From contig JAGYMN010000002.1 of the NCBI GenBank assembly GCA_018400395.1, positions 1-40,330 on the forward strand: DNA of 40,330 nt, in the 5' to 3' direction. Both the position numbers and the translations under genes were made by a program. The notes beneath the pieces were generated by a model. That model had not been told where the DNA came from. It ran no database searches and saw only the letters and a list, made by a program, of their open reading frames with translations. Source of the DNA: Actinomycetota bacterium (GTDB lineage Bacteria > Actinomycetota > Humimicrobiia > Humimicrobiales > Humimicrobiaceae). Below, piece after piece: positions 8,277 through 16,695 of this stretch; the first letter of the stretch is position 1, and each line of letters opens with the position of its first letter.

Positions 8277-8427
8277 AAACAAATACCATTAAACAAAAAT
8301 TTATCTTTTCTGCATCTTATCCGGAATCTTTGTTTAATTATAGCAAAATACATTACATTATCATCCTTTATTTTAGGTCATGCCCCGTCTGATTTTAAAA
8401 TTAAAGTTAAATCATTATTATCTATTG

Positions 8428-8436
8428 TGATATAAT
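8428..8436 (+). promoter_or_regulatory. Extended -10 element for the DUF2007 gene
   Basis: TGATATAAT (8428-8436), with a possible -35 TTAAAT at 8407-8412 (18-base spacer). It predicts transcription from about 8443, which is downstream of a possible in-frame start at 8438 and supports the start at 8474. Confidence 0.5.
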
Positions 8437-8473
8437 TTTGTATTATATCTCTTTAAAAAAGAAAGAGCCTGAA

Positions 8474-8695
8474 ATGAGTAAAATGGAAATAATAGAAGTC
8501 TTCGGTTCAAGATCGGATGCCGAGCTTGCAAAAGGATACCTTGAAAGTCTGGGAATAGAGTCAAGGATCGTAGCTGACGACGTGGATCAACTCTACCCTT
8601 CGCTCGATATCGTCCGGGGCGTAAAACTCATTACAAAAAGCAGCCTTGTTAAAAGAGCAAAAAAGCTGATCAACAAAAAAATAAAGGATAATTAA
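8474..8695 (+). CDS. DUF2007 family protein
   Basis: This 73-residue protein has the beta-alpha-beta pattern of DUF2007 (putative signal-transducing protein). An opening strand IIEVFGS is followed by SDAELAKGYLESLGIES, a helix in which an acidic residue precedes AxLAxGxLE, and then strand RIVADD. A helix near the C terminus (SLVKRAKKLINKK) ends it. The promoter position rules against the longer start at 8438. The function of the family is not established; members occur alone or fused to zinc ribbons. It converges with the FMN-binding gene. Confidence 0.7.
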   Translation: MSKMEIIEVFGSRSDAELAKGYLESLGIESRIVADDVDQLYPSLDIVRGVKLITKSSLVKRAKKLINKKIKDN

Positions 8696-8764
8696 TATAA
8701 ATTTCACCGGCCATACCCATCCCGGTTAAATATTAATAAACAATCAGGCCAACTTATCCGAAAA

Positions 8765-9142
8765 TCACAGAAGCCTTTCCGATCCCGAATATACTTTTTC
8801 AACCTCCAGCGACGCAACCCCATGCCCCGGAAGCCTTTCCGGATTCCATTTTTTCATATCCTCAAATATTTTACCCTCCGTGTAATATTTAACCTTTCCC
8901 TTTAGCTGATATGACTTATCCTGGTCGGTAATGAAAAGTATTGTCCCTATGCTTTGCGAAAGTATATTTTTCTTTGTTTTATCGAAATAATTATCGGCGA
9001 CCAGAATCGCCCCTTCATCATATTTTGAATTACATGTGGAATATATGCTGTTGGGCATACCTTCCCTGTTTACTGTACTGAACACTATCGGACCCTTTCG
9101 TTCTTCCCAGGCCCTGCTCACCTCTTCCGGCATCATTTTCAT
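8765..9142 (-). CDS. Pyridoxamine 5'-phosphate oxidase-family FMN-binding split-barrel protein
   Basis: This 125-residue protein fits the short split-barrel flavoprotein group. It contains KGPIVFSTVNREGMPNS at the N terminus, then ILVADNYFDKT and NILSQSIGTILFIT, and a GKVKYYTEGKIFEDM segment. These features are shared by small FMN- or F420/heme-binding PPOX-like proteins. It is too short to be pdxH and lacks the PdxH C-terminal signature, so vitamin B6 synthesis is unlikely; a redox or detoxification role is more plausible. A GGGGGA run precedes the ATG. It lies about 80 bases downstream of the purine permease gene and could share its transcript. Confidence 0.75.
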   Translation of the reverse strand: MKMMPEEVSRAWEERKGPIVFSTVNREGMPNSIYSTCNSKYDEGAILVADNYFDKTKKNILSQSIGTILFITDQDKSYQLKGKVKYYTEGKIFEDMKKWNPERLPGHGVASLEVEKVYSGSERLL

Positions 9143-9222
9143 ATTTTCCCCCGGTAATTTTTTTTATTATAAATGTTATAAATTCATCCGGTTTTTATCA
9201 AATTCTATAATATCTTATAAAT

Positions 9223-10596
9223 TTATCCTGCAAATCTCTCTGCAAGGAATTGGGCCACGAAAGCAACTGCGAACATCACGCTTATTATTATCATCAGCGG
9301 ATGCAGCTGCTTTATCTTTCCCCTGAAGATCTTTATCAGCGTGTAGCTTATAAAACCGAAGCCTATGCCGTAAGATATGCTATATGTAAAAGGCATTATT
9401 ATTATTGTAAGGAATGCAGGAATACCTGTCTCGTAATCTGCAAAATCTATCTTTGTCATCACCGTCATCATCAAAAATCCTACTATTATAAGCGCAGAAG
9501 CTGTAACAGGATATTTATACACTCCCTCTGCTATCTCTATGCCCCCGCCGACAACAGCTATCAGCGGCGCAAAGAATATTGATATCAGAAACAGGAATCC
9601 TGTTACCGTGGGCATTATGCCTGTTCTCCCACCGTCCGACACACCTGAAGCGCTTTCAATATAAGTGGTAATTGAGCTTGCTCCAAAAAGTCCTCCGGCT
9701 ACTGCAGCCAGCGAATCTATCAAAAGTATATTCCTGAGATTTGGAAGCGATCCCTTCTCGTCAAGAAGTTTGGCTTCGCCGCCTACTCCTATAACTGTGC
9801 CCATCGTATCGAAAAAGTCGGTCATAAAAAGCGCAAACACCATCACCAGGGCGGCGACGTTCAGCATTCCGTTGCTCCATACTGCTCCCACTACATCTGC
9901 CTTAAAGAAAGTTGAAAAACCTTCCTTGCCCGGAATACTCAAATATTGCGACGGCAGCGGTATGACTCTAAATATCATACCTGCGATGGCTGTACCGATT
10001 ATTCCCAGTAATATCCCGCCTTTTATACGGAATGCGATAAGTATTATAGTGAGCACCAGACCAAATGCGGCGAGCTGGGTATAACTCGCTGTAAAGTCCC
10101 CAAGCGTTACTGCAGTTACGGGATCCATGTCTACAAAACCTCCCTGCTGTACTCCAATAAACGCGATAAACAATCCTATTCCCACTCCTATAGCATATTT
10201 TAGGCCCATTGGTATGGCCCTCATTATCATGCTTCTCAGTCCCGTCAGGACAAAAATAGTGACTATGATTCCTTCAATTACTATTATGCCCATAGCCTGC
10301 TGCCAGGAAAGCCCCAGTCCGAATATTATTGTATAAACAACTACTGCGTTAATGCCCATTCCTGAAGCCAGCGCAAACGGGGTATTTGTAACAAGCCCCA
10401 TCAGCATGCTCATGAGCCCTGCTCCTATACATGTCGCGATAACGGCGGCCTCAAATGTTATTCCGGTAGCACCTCCTGCTGAAAGTATTGCCGGATTTAC
10501 AAATATGATGTAGGCCATTGTCATAAACGTGGTAACTCCGGCTATAATCTCGGTCCTTATATTTGTCTTCCTCTCCCCGAGCTTGAAGTAACTCAA
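9223..10596 (-). CDS. NCS2 family purine permease (AzgA/PbuG type)
   Basis: This 457-residue polytopic protein belongs to the nucleobase:cation symporter-2 family, AzgA-like branch (adenine, guanine, hypoxanthine). The N-terminal TEIIAGVTTFMTMAYIIFVNP and the later FFDTMGTVIGV and ASSITTYIESASGVSDGGRTG segments are typical of this branch, including the conserved acidic transport-site regions. Start is TTG (ttg agt tac) with GGAGGTGG seven bases upstream. I looked for a purine riboswitch in the 170-base leader and did not see its conserved core. The precise purine specificity is inference. Confidence 0.88.
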   Translation of the reverse strand: MSYFKLGERKTNIRTEIIAGVTTFMTMAYIIFVNPAILSAGGATGITFEAAVIATCIGAGLMSMLMGLVTNTPFALASGMGINAVVVYTIIFGLGLSWQQAMGIIVIEGIIVTIFVLTGLRSMIMRAIPMGLKYAIGVGIGLFIAFIGVQQGGFVDMDPVTAVTLGDFTASYTQLAAFGLVLTIILIAFRIKGGILLGIIGTAIAGMIFRVIPLPSQYLSIPGKEGFSTFFKADVVGAVWSNGMLNVAALVMVFALFMTDFFDTMGTVIGVGGEAKLLDEKGSLPNLRNILLIDSLAAVAGGLFGASSITTYIESASGVSDGGRTGIMPTVTGFLFLISIFFAPLIAVVGGGIEIAEGVYKYPVTASALIIVGFLMMTVMTKIDFADYETGIPAFLTIIIMPFTYSISYGIGFGFISYTLIKIFRGKIKQLHPLMIIISVMFAVAFVAQFLAERFAG

Positions 10597-10770
10597 ATAT
10601 CCACCTCCATAACAAATGATTATAATGTTGAATTATAGATTTATAAGTGTTTTTATACAAGAAAAAATGAGTATTTTATTAAACATATTATAGGACAATT
10701 CAATTCCATCCATGTACTAAAACTATCATATAATTTACAAAAGTTATTATTACAGGTAGAATTAAGGGGC

Positions 10771-10971
10771 ATGGAAGTTTTAAAAGATTTTTTTTCAAAA
10801 GACAATATAACTTTTCTCTTTGATAAGTTCTATAACTGGTTCGAGGGGATTCTGACAAATACTTTTGGAAATATTTCTTACGAACCAATAAAAGTACTTC
10901 TTGTGAATCCCTGGTTCTGGATAATAATAGCAGCTATTATAATTCTGGGCATTATTTTCTGCAGAAGATAA
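10771..10971 (+). CDS. Small single-pass membrane protein, unknown function
   Basis: This 66-residue protein has an amphipathic, aromatic-rich N-terminal part and one predicted membrane helix at about 45-63 (PWFWIIIAAIIILGIIF), ending CRR. I do not recognise a family. AGGTAGA lies upstream of the ATG, and a possible TATAAT is at 10729-10734. It is divergent from the purine permease, and its stop codon abuts the stop of the convergent membrane protein with no spacer. An overlapping antisense frame has no such features. The positively charged end after the helix suggests an N-out/C-in topology. Confidence 0.55.
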   Translation: MEVLKDFFSKDNITFLFDKFYNWFEGILTNTFGNISYEPIKVLLVNPWFWIIIAAIIILGIIFCRR

Positions 10972-11268
10972 TCACTCTTTATCCCCGGATAATAAAGATT
11001 TAATAAAGCCTGCCATGGCAACAATTATTATTACTGATAAAACAAAAAGGAAAGTAAAAAAACCTGGATGCGACCTCAACTTTTGTATCATTAAATAAAG
11101 TCTTGAATTATTTTTTTTAAAGAACTCCATGAATTTATCATCAAGAATCCTTTCCCTGTCCATTTCATCAACATTTGATATCCTATCTATTATCCTGTCA
11201 TCAATTTCCGCTTCAGGTTCTATAACTGCGTCTTTTGCTATTTTTAAATATTTGTTAACATTATCCAT
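10972..11268 (-). CDS. Single-pass membrane protein downstream of ECF sigma factor (candidate anti-sigma)
   Basis: This 98-residue protein has about 68 hydrophilic N-terminal residues, acidic in the first half (EPEAEIDDRIIDRISNVDEMDRERI), then one predicted membrane helix at about 69-89 and a short charged tail. The start ATG at 11268 is chosen because GGAGA lies six bases before it; an upstream in-frame start would add nine residues without a ribosome-binding site. It follows the ECF sigma gene by about 100 bases in the same direction, the usual place for an anti-sigma factor. It has no HxxxCxxC zinc anti-sigma motif. The anti-sigma role is therefore a positional inference only. Confidence 0.6.
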   Translation of the reverse strand: MDNVNKYLKIAKDAVIEPEAEIDDRIIDRISNVDEMDRERILDDKFMEFFKKNNSRLYLMIQKLRSHPGFFTFLFVLSVIIIVAMAGFIKSLLSGDKE

Positions 11269-11367
11269 AATAATTCTCCGGGTACCCGGCAACAATTTAT
11301 CTTAAAATACCTATAATATTAGATTGAATTAAAATATTTTTGTTTCAGTTCTTCCTGCTTAATTAAC

Positions 11368-11955
11368 TTATATATAGGTTTTAAGCTTTTCCTTTATTAT
11401 TTTTCTTGCACGGTGGATATTTGTTTTCACTGTTCCTATTGGTTTTCCGGTCAGCTCTGCTATCTCTCTGTAGCTGTAATCCTGGAGGTCCCTTAGTATC
11501 AAAGGGATCCTGTAGCTTTCCTCCATGTCAACGACTATCTTCAATACTTCCTTTACCGCTTCCTGCCTTAGAAAGTTCTTCTCAAGACTCTGTGAAAACT
11601 TTGTGAATACAACTTCATAATCTTCGGTAATCCTGTCAAGGCTTACCTTCCTGTCCTTCAGTTTGGATCTCAGTCTCAGCTTATCTATGCAGGTGTTGAC
11701 TGTAAGCTTTCTTATCCAGGTCTTAAAGCTTGAAAGCCCCCTGAAACCCCCGATTGAAAGGTATACTTTTACGAATACTTCCTGGCTGACATCTTCCGCC
11801 TCGTGGGGATCCCTCAGGATAAAAAAAGCAGTGGTGTAGACATATTTTGAATACATCCTGACAAGACCTTCAAAAGCAGACTTGTCTCCCATTTTTGCCT
11901 CTGCTATAAGTTTTCTGTCATCAGCGCCCTGCGCTGTTACCTTTCCTGTCTTCAC
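11368..11955 (-). CDS. ECF (sigma-70 family) RNA polymerase sigma factor
   Basis: This 195-residue protein has the two-domain ECF sigma architecture. Region 2 spans about 25-95 (KSAFEGLVRMYSKYVY, EAEDVSQEVFVKVYLSI and FKTWIRKLTVNTCIDKLR). Region 4 spans about 135-190 with the helix-turn-helix YSYREIAELTGKPIGTVKTN followed by RARKIIKEKL. The linker of about 40 residues is typical. The start is GTG with a weak GGGA upstream. It is preceded in the same direction by the solute-binding lipoprotein gene and followed by a membrane protein, so it may answer an extracytoplasmic signal. The target promoters are unknown. Confidence 0.88.
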   Translation of the reverse strand: MKTGKVTAQGADDRKLIAEAKMGDKSAFEGLVRMYSKYVYTTAFFILRDPHEAEDVSQEVFVKVYLSIGGFRGLSSFKTWIRKLTVNTCIDKLRLRSKLKDRKVSLDRITEDYEVVFTKFSQSLEKNFLRQEAVKEVLKIVVDMEESYRIPLILRDLQDYSYREIAELTGKPIGTVKTNIHRARKIIKEKLKTYI

Positions 11956-12030
11956 TTCTTTATTCCCGTTACGTTATTTACGTGTACATTATTTTCATTC
12001 AGACCAAAACTACCGCTGCAATCTTATTTA

Positions 12031-13422
12031 TCACTGGCCGTTGCTTTCCTGGTCAGGCTGGCTGTCTTCCTGCCGGGTTTCTTCAGCAGGCTGCGACCCC
12101 GATCTCAGCCTTATGGCATCTTCCTGTATCTTCAGAACAGCATCCTCCGGTGTTATGTCCCCCGCCAGCATACTTTTTACATTATCTGTTATTGCATTTC
12201 TTATAACCATTATAAGCTTGCTGTACGGCTTGCCCCTGCAGATCTTTGCCTGTTCAAAAGCATTTTCCAGAAGCGGCTGCCCTATAATATATTCCTCATT
12301 GCCAGCCCCCATAACCGCAGGAATCGTCATAGTATTCTTATTCCATTCCAGCTGAGTCTCTTCTCCAAGCATAAAACTTATAAACTCCCTTGCTGCATCA
12401 AGCTGCTCCCCATATGTATTTATATTTATTATAAATCCAAGTCCCGATATAAGGGGAGTAGGATATCCCGTTCCCTCCCATACCCTTGGTATTTTCACAA
12501 TTCCAGTATTTATGCCTGAATCCACGTATTCATCTGCAGCACAGTACTGGTCTATTATCATATGGGCTCTGCCGCTCTTGAAAAGTTCGCTTATTTCGCC
12601 GTATTCCATTCCACCCGTCAGCAGCCCCTCCTGATTATATGCATAATCCAAAAATTGGAGTGTTTCCTGCATTGCCTGCGAATCAAGTGTCAGCGAATTT
12701 GATTCGTAATCTATTATCCAGTCCCTGTAACCTCCAATAAAAGGAATAATCCAGTCCCCTTCACTCTCGTTTAACAGGAATCCATATATTTCTTCTTCCT
12801 CCTCCGGCTGCTCCAGTTCCTGGATATATGAAAATACACTTTCAAAATCATCCGGAGCATCCGTAAGTATATCCCTGTTGAAAAAAAGAACCAGGAAATC
12901 ATAGGCCCTGAAAGGTACTATGTAGTTCTTGCTGTCATATTTTGCTATTTCTTCCAGACCGTTGAGAACAAGCGTATAGTCTACTTCGTCAACAATCTCC
13001 CTGACTACATTGGCTCCGGCAAGCCTGTGTACCCCCTCAAAATCAAGGAGTAAAAGCTGCGGCCCGGCTCCTGCCAGGCTAGCAGCCTCAAACTGGTCCT
13101 GCAGCTCCTCCTGGCTTCTGAAGTGTCTTGCCTCTATGTCTATACCCCCGTGTTCAGATATAAACTTGCTGCGGCTTCCGGTTAATGCCATCCTCTCCCC
13201 CGGCTCAAGGCAGTCCCACAGCTCTATGGTAGTCATGCTCTCTGATGAAACTGGTTCATCACTTGTTTCACTGCTTTCCTCTTCGGTTTCAAGTCCCGGC
13301 CCGGTCTCCTCTGCTTCCCTGCTAAAGAGCCTGCAGCCAGCGGTAGATGTAAGACAAAAAAGTAAAAATATTATAACTATCATCATTATGAGTATTTTTG
13401 ACAGTTCCATAATCTTTCTCAT
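12031..13422 (-). CDS. Extracellular solute-binding lipoprotein (ABC sugar-type), no permease nearby
   Basis: The protein is about 463 residues. An N-terminal hydrophobic segment ends in LTSTAGC, a lipobox placing the lipidated Cys near residue 30, followed by an acidic Ser/Glu-rich linker. The mature part reads like a family 1 solute-binding protein: TTIELWDCLEPGE at the start, PFRAYDFLVLFFNRDIL, YGEISELFKSGRAHMIID and GLGFIIN in order. Such proteins deliver sugars or oligosaccharides to ABC permeases, but no permease or ATPase gene is adjacent; an ECF sigma gene follows 75 bases downstream. A GTG nine bases upstream is an alternative start. It may act as a sensor or serve a remote transporter. 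Confidence 0.8.
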   Translation of the reverse strand: MRKIMELSKILIMMIVIIFLLFCLTSTAGCRLFSREAEETGPGLETEEESSETSDEPVSSESMTTIELWDCLEPGERMALTGSRSKFISEHGGIDIEARHFRSQEELQDQFEAASLAGAGPQLLLLDFEGVHRLAGANVVREIVDEVDYTLVLNGLEEIAKYDSKNYIVPFRAYDFLVLFFNRDILTDAPDDFESVFSYIQELEQPEEEEEIYGFLLNESEGDWIIPFIGGYRDWIIDYESNSLTLDSQAMQETLQFLDYAYNQEGLLTGGMEYGEISELFKSGRAHMIIDQYCAADEYVDSGINTGIVKIPRVWEGTGYPTPLISGLGFIININTYGEQLDAAREFISFMLGEETQLEWNKNTMTIPAVMGAGNEEYIIGQPLLENAFEQAKICRGKPYSKLIMVIRNAITDNVKSMLAGDITPEDAVLKIQEDAIRLRSGSQPAEETRQEDSQPDQESNGQ

Positions 13423-13584
13423 AGAATGCACATCTTCGGTCTAAATTTTTTTATTAAGTAGATTATATTATAAATGGATTATTCATTCTATAATAATGGC
13501 CAATTTAATACAAACCTGCCCTCCCGGGTTTCACTTTAAATAACGTTTTTCATATAATCAGAGAATTGTTCTGCCAGCAATTCG

Positions 13585-13606
13585 TAGCAGGTTAATTATA
13601 GCAGGT
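13585..13606 (+). repeat. Direct repeat TAGCAGGT x2 with 14-bp period
   Basis: TAGCAGGT occurs at 13585-13592 and 13599-13606, separated by TAATTA, about 90 bases before the formate dehydrogenase start and in the divergent spacer shared with the lipoprotein gene. Two half-sites just over one helical turn apart could be an operator. No protein is implicated, and eight-base repeats can occur by chance. Confidence 0.3.
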
Positions 13607-13690
13607 CTCATTTGTAAATTTTAATAAAATAATCTATCATAGCCTAAAAATATGCTCTTATAAATTTTTATTAATTACGTTACGCGTAAT

Positions 13691-16435
13691 ATGAATAATA
13701 AAAAAGTTTCAAATGCCGTTAAAAACAAGCCTGCCGATAAGGGTGATGAAAAAATCACTGTTTTTATAAACGGTCTAGGCTATGCTGCAGATAAGGGCCT
13801 GACGATACTTGAAATTGCTCTTGCTAACGACATTTTCATACCACATCTCTGTTATGATCCGAGACTAAGGCCCCAGGGTTCCTGCAGACTCTGCCTTGTA
13901 GAGGTTGAGGGACGTCCCGAAGCTGTGCCTTCCTGCCTTACTGTAGCGGAAGACGGGATGAAGGTTACCACTGATTCCGATCATATCAATCATCTTGTAA
14001 AGCTCAATCTGGAGCTTCTCATATCAGACCATCCCCTGGACTGCATGACCTGCGATTCAGCCGGTAGCTGTGCTCTTCAGGACCTTGCCTACCGTTATGG
14101 TGTAGCTGGAACCAGATTTAAGGGAGACACCCATGAAAAGAAAGTACTGGACGACAACCCTTTTATATTCAGAGATAATGAAAAATGCATACTCTGCGGA
14201 AGATGTGTGAGGATGTGCGACGAGGTTATAGGTGCAAATGCGATCGGGTATGCAGGGAGAGGCTTCGAGAGTGAAATAGTACCTGCTTTTGAGCAGTCCC
14301 TTAAAAATACTGATTGTGTATTCTGTGGTAACTGTATATCAACATGCCCTGTCGGCGCCCTGCAGCCCAGACCATACATGAAAAAAGCAAGAATATGGCA
14401 GGTTGAAAAAGTAAGGACCACCTGCCCATACTGCGGAGTCGGCTGCCAGATTGACCTGCACGTAATGGATAAAAAAATAGTCGGTGTGTCAGCACCTGAA
14501 GGCGTGGAACCTAATTTTGGAAATCTTTGCGTAAAGGGGCGCTTTGGAATGGATTTTGTCGGCAGCAACAGCAGGATAACCCACCCTCTGTTGCGGAACA
14601 GCAGTGGAAAATTTGAGAGGATAGGCTGGGAAAAAGCCATTGATATTGTATCAGAAAAACTAAACGGAATAATCAATAAGCACGGCCCTGACGCAATCGG
14701 CGTTTTAAGCTCTGCAAAAGTCACAAATGAAGAAAATTTCCTGATGTCCAGGTTTGCAAGAGCTGCTGTCGGTACCAATAATATAGACCATTGTGCCAGG
14801 CTCTGCCATGCCTCAACAATCACGGGGTTGATACCTACCTTCGGAAGCGGGGCCATGACCAATTCCATAGGAGATATAAAGTATTCAAAAGCTTCCATAA
14901 TAATAGGCTCCAATACTACAGAGGCTCACCCCGTAATAGGCTATGAAATAATAAGAAACATTATTTCCAACGGACTTAAGCTAATTGTTATAGATCCGCG
15001 CTCAATACCCATAACAAAGCACGCAGCCATACATCTCAGACAAAAACCGGGTACCGATATAGCGGTGCTTATGGGAATAATGAATATAATATATCAGAGG
15101 GGTCTTCATGACAGTACATTTATAGCAGAAAAGACAGAGGGCTTTAAAGATTTCGCCGCCGGGCTGTCCAGGTTTACACCAGAAAGAGTAGCTGAAATTT
15201 CTGGCGTTGACAGAGAGGACCTCATTGCAGCAGCAGAAATCTTTGGAAGGTCAAAGCCTGCATCAATATTCTATGCAATGGGCATAACACAGCATACCTG
15301 CGGGACAGACAATGTAATAGCAATAGCAGATCTGTCAATGCTGACAGGCAATGTGGGAAAACCCGGAGGCGGTGTAAATCCGCTGAGAGGACAGAATAAC
15401 GTTCAGGGAGCATGCGACGTTGGAGCCCTTCCAAACGTCTACAGCGGATATCAATATGTCAAAGATGCTGATATCAGAAAAAAATTTGAACAGGCATGGG
15501 GAAAAGAGCTCCCTGCCAGAGAAGGCCTGGGGGTGACCGATATGATAGAAAAGGCGATATCCGGAGAGCTCAAAGCCCTTTATGTCCTGGGTGAAAACCC
15601 GATGTTAAGTGACCCCGATATACTCCACGTAGCGGAAGCACTAAAAAATCTGGAGTTCATGGCTGTCCAGGATATATTCCTCACAGAAACTGCAGAATTT
15701 GCAGATGTAATACTTCCCGGAACATGCTTTGCTGAAAAAAATGGGACATTTACCAATACAGAAAGAAGGATTCAGATGGTAAATAAAGCAGTAGATCCAC
15801 CCGGTGAGGCCATAGAGGACTGGAAAATAATATGCAGCATTTCAGGGGCCATGGGTCATCCTATGGGTTATGCAAATGCTGAAGAAATAATGGATGAGAT
15901 ATCCCGCCTTACGCCTATATACGAGGGTATTAATTATAAAAGGCTTTCAGAAAAAAGCCTCCAGTGGCCATGTACCGACAGCAGTCATCCAGGAACCAGC
16001 ATACTGCACTCTAAAAACTTTACACGCGGGAAGGGTGCCTTCATACCTGTTGATTACAGGCCTCCTGCAGAGGTGCCCGATAAGGACTATCCTTATACGC
16101 TTACAACCGGAAGGATATTATACCAATTCCATACCAGGACAATGACCGGAAAAGTAGACGGATTGAACCAGATGGCACCTATGGCCATTGCTCACATAAA
16201 TAAAGACGACGCTTCCTCGCTTGGAATAGCGGATTCTGATATGGTAATGCTTGAAACGAGAAGAGGCTCTGTAAAAACAAAAGCCCTGGTAAACTCAAAA
16301 ATAAAGAAGGGAACGATCTTTCTCCCATTCCATTTTGCAGATGCACCGGCAAACATACTCACCAATCCCGCGCTGGATCCGGTTGCGAGAATACCTGAAT
16401 ATAAGGCTTGTGCGGTGCGTGTAAGTAAAATTTAA
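13691..16435 (+). CDS. fdhA: Molybdopterin formate dehydrogenase catalytic subunit with NuoG-like N terminus (Cys type)
   Basis: This 914-residue protein would oxidise formate (or reduce CO2) at a Mo/W-bis-MGD site. In order it has a 2Fe-2S domain (CYDPRLRPQGSCRLC plus a later Cys), the NuoG-type HPLDCMTCDSAGSC segment, two 4Fe-4S clusters (CILCGRCVRMC; CVFCGNCISTC), the CPYCGVGC..C cluster of the molybdopterin domain, and the C-terminal MGD-binding domain. The metal ligand lies in CARLCH, Cys372, encoded TGC, where some FDHs have selenocysteine. No diaphorase (NuoE/NuoF-like) or hydrogenase partner is adjacent. The ATG has no clear ribosome-binding site and lies directly behind an inverted repeat ATTACG/CGTAAT. 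A related formyl- or other oxidoreductase specificity is possible but less likely. Confidence 0.85.
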   Translation: MNNKKVSNAVKNKPADKGDEKITVFINGLGYAADKGLTILEIALANDIFIPHLCYDPRLRPQGSCRLCLVEVEGRPEAVPSCLTVAEDGMKVTTDSDHINHLVKLNLELLISDHPLDCMTCDSAGSCALQDLAYRYGVAGTRFKGDTHEKKVLDDNPFIFRDNEKCILCGRCVRMCDEVIGANAIGYAGRGFESEIVPAFEQSLKNTDCVFCGNCISTCPVGALQPRPYMKKARIWQVEKVRTTCPYCGVGCQIDLHVMDKKIVGVSAPEGVEPNFGNLCVKGRFGMDFVGSNSRITHPLLRNSSGKFERIGWEKAIDIVSEKLNGIINKHGPDAIGVLSSAKVTNEENFLMSRFARAAVGTNNIDHCARLCHASTITGLIPTFGSGAMTNSIGDIKYSKASIIIGSNTTEAHPVIGYEIIRNIISNGLKLIVIDPRSIPITKHAAIHLRQKPGTDIAVLMGIMNIIYQRGLHDSTFIAEKTEGFKDFAAGLSRFTPERVAEISGVDREDLIAAAEIFGRSKPASIFYAMGITQHTCGTDNVIAIADLSMLTGNVGKPGGGVNPLRGQNNVQGACDVGALPNVYSGYQYVKDADIRKKFEQAWGKELPAREGLGVTDMIEKAISGELKALYVLGENPMLSDPDILHVAEALKNLEFMAVQDIFLTETAEFADVILPGTCFAEKNGTFTNTERRIQMVNKAVDPPGEAIEDWKIICSISGAMGHPMGYANAEEIMDEISRLTPIYEGINYKRLSEKSLQWPCTDSSHPGTSILHSKNFTRGKGAFIPVDYRPPAEVPDKDYPYTLTTGRILYQFHTRTMTGKVDGLNQMAPMAIAHINKDDASSLGIADSDMVMLETRRGSVKTKALVNSKIKKGTIFLPFHFADAPANILTNPALDPVARIPEYKACAVRVSKI

Positions 16436-16695
16436 CTTTTTTTAATACCGGGCACTACAAGAGCCCTTACTGATACGCCGTCCACAGAAATGCCGGTGTT
16501 TAGCTTTTAAAATATCAATTTCTTCCGGGGTATTTTCTGCATGATATTTCCAGGATTCTTTAAAAATGATGTGTTATATATACCGTTATTTTAAGATTTA
16601 GCGATATTTGTTGTGATTTTATTTTTACATTGATTAAATAATATTTTATTTTTGTATAAAAAATTATAAAATTATATAAAGATTTGTGAAAGAAG

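Noticed and set aside
8705..8735. Bidirectional terminator between the DUF2007 and FMN-binding genes
   Set aside because: ACCGG/CCGGT has an 11-base loop and no T-run; too weak to annotate.
10597..10770. Purine riboswitch in the leader of the NCS2 permease gene
   Set aside because: The conserved purine-aptamer core and P1 pairing were not found on the minus strand, and the coding start has its own strong ribosome-binding site.
14804..14806. Selenocysteine at the formate dehydrogenase metal ligand
   Set aside because: The codon is TGC, not TGA, so it is an ordinary cysteine enzyme.
14095..14913. 272-residue open frame antisense to the formate dehydrogenase gene
   Set aside because: Overlaps a clearly functional gene along its whole length and shows no domain.
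16436..16695. Magnesium riboswitch (M-box or ykoK type) before corA
   Set aside because: The 260-base spacer holds only a short GGGC/GCCC stem and AT-rich sequence; I could not fit a known magnesium-sensing fold.
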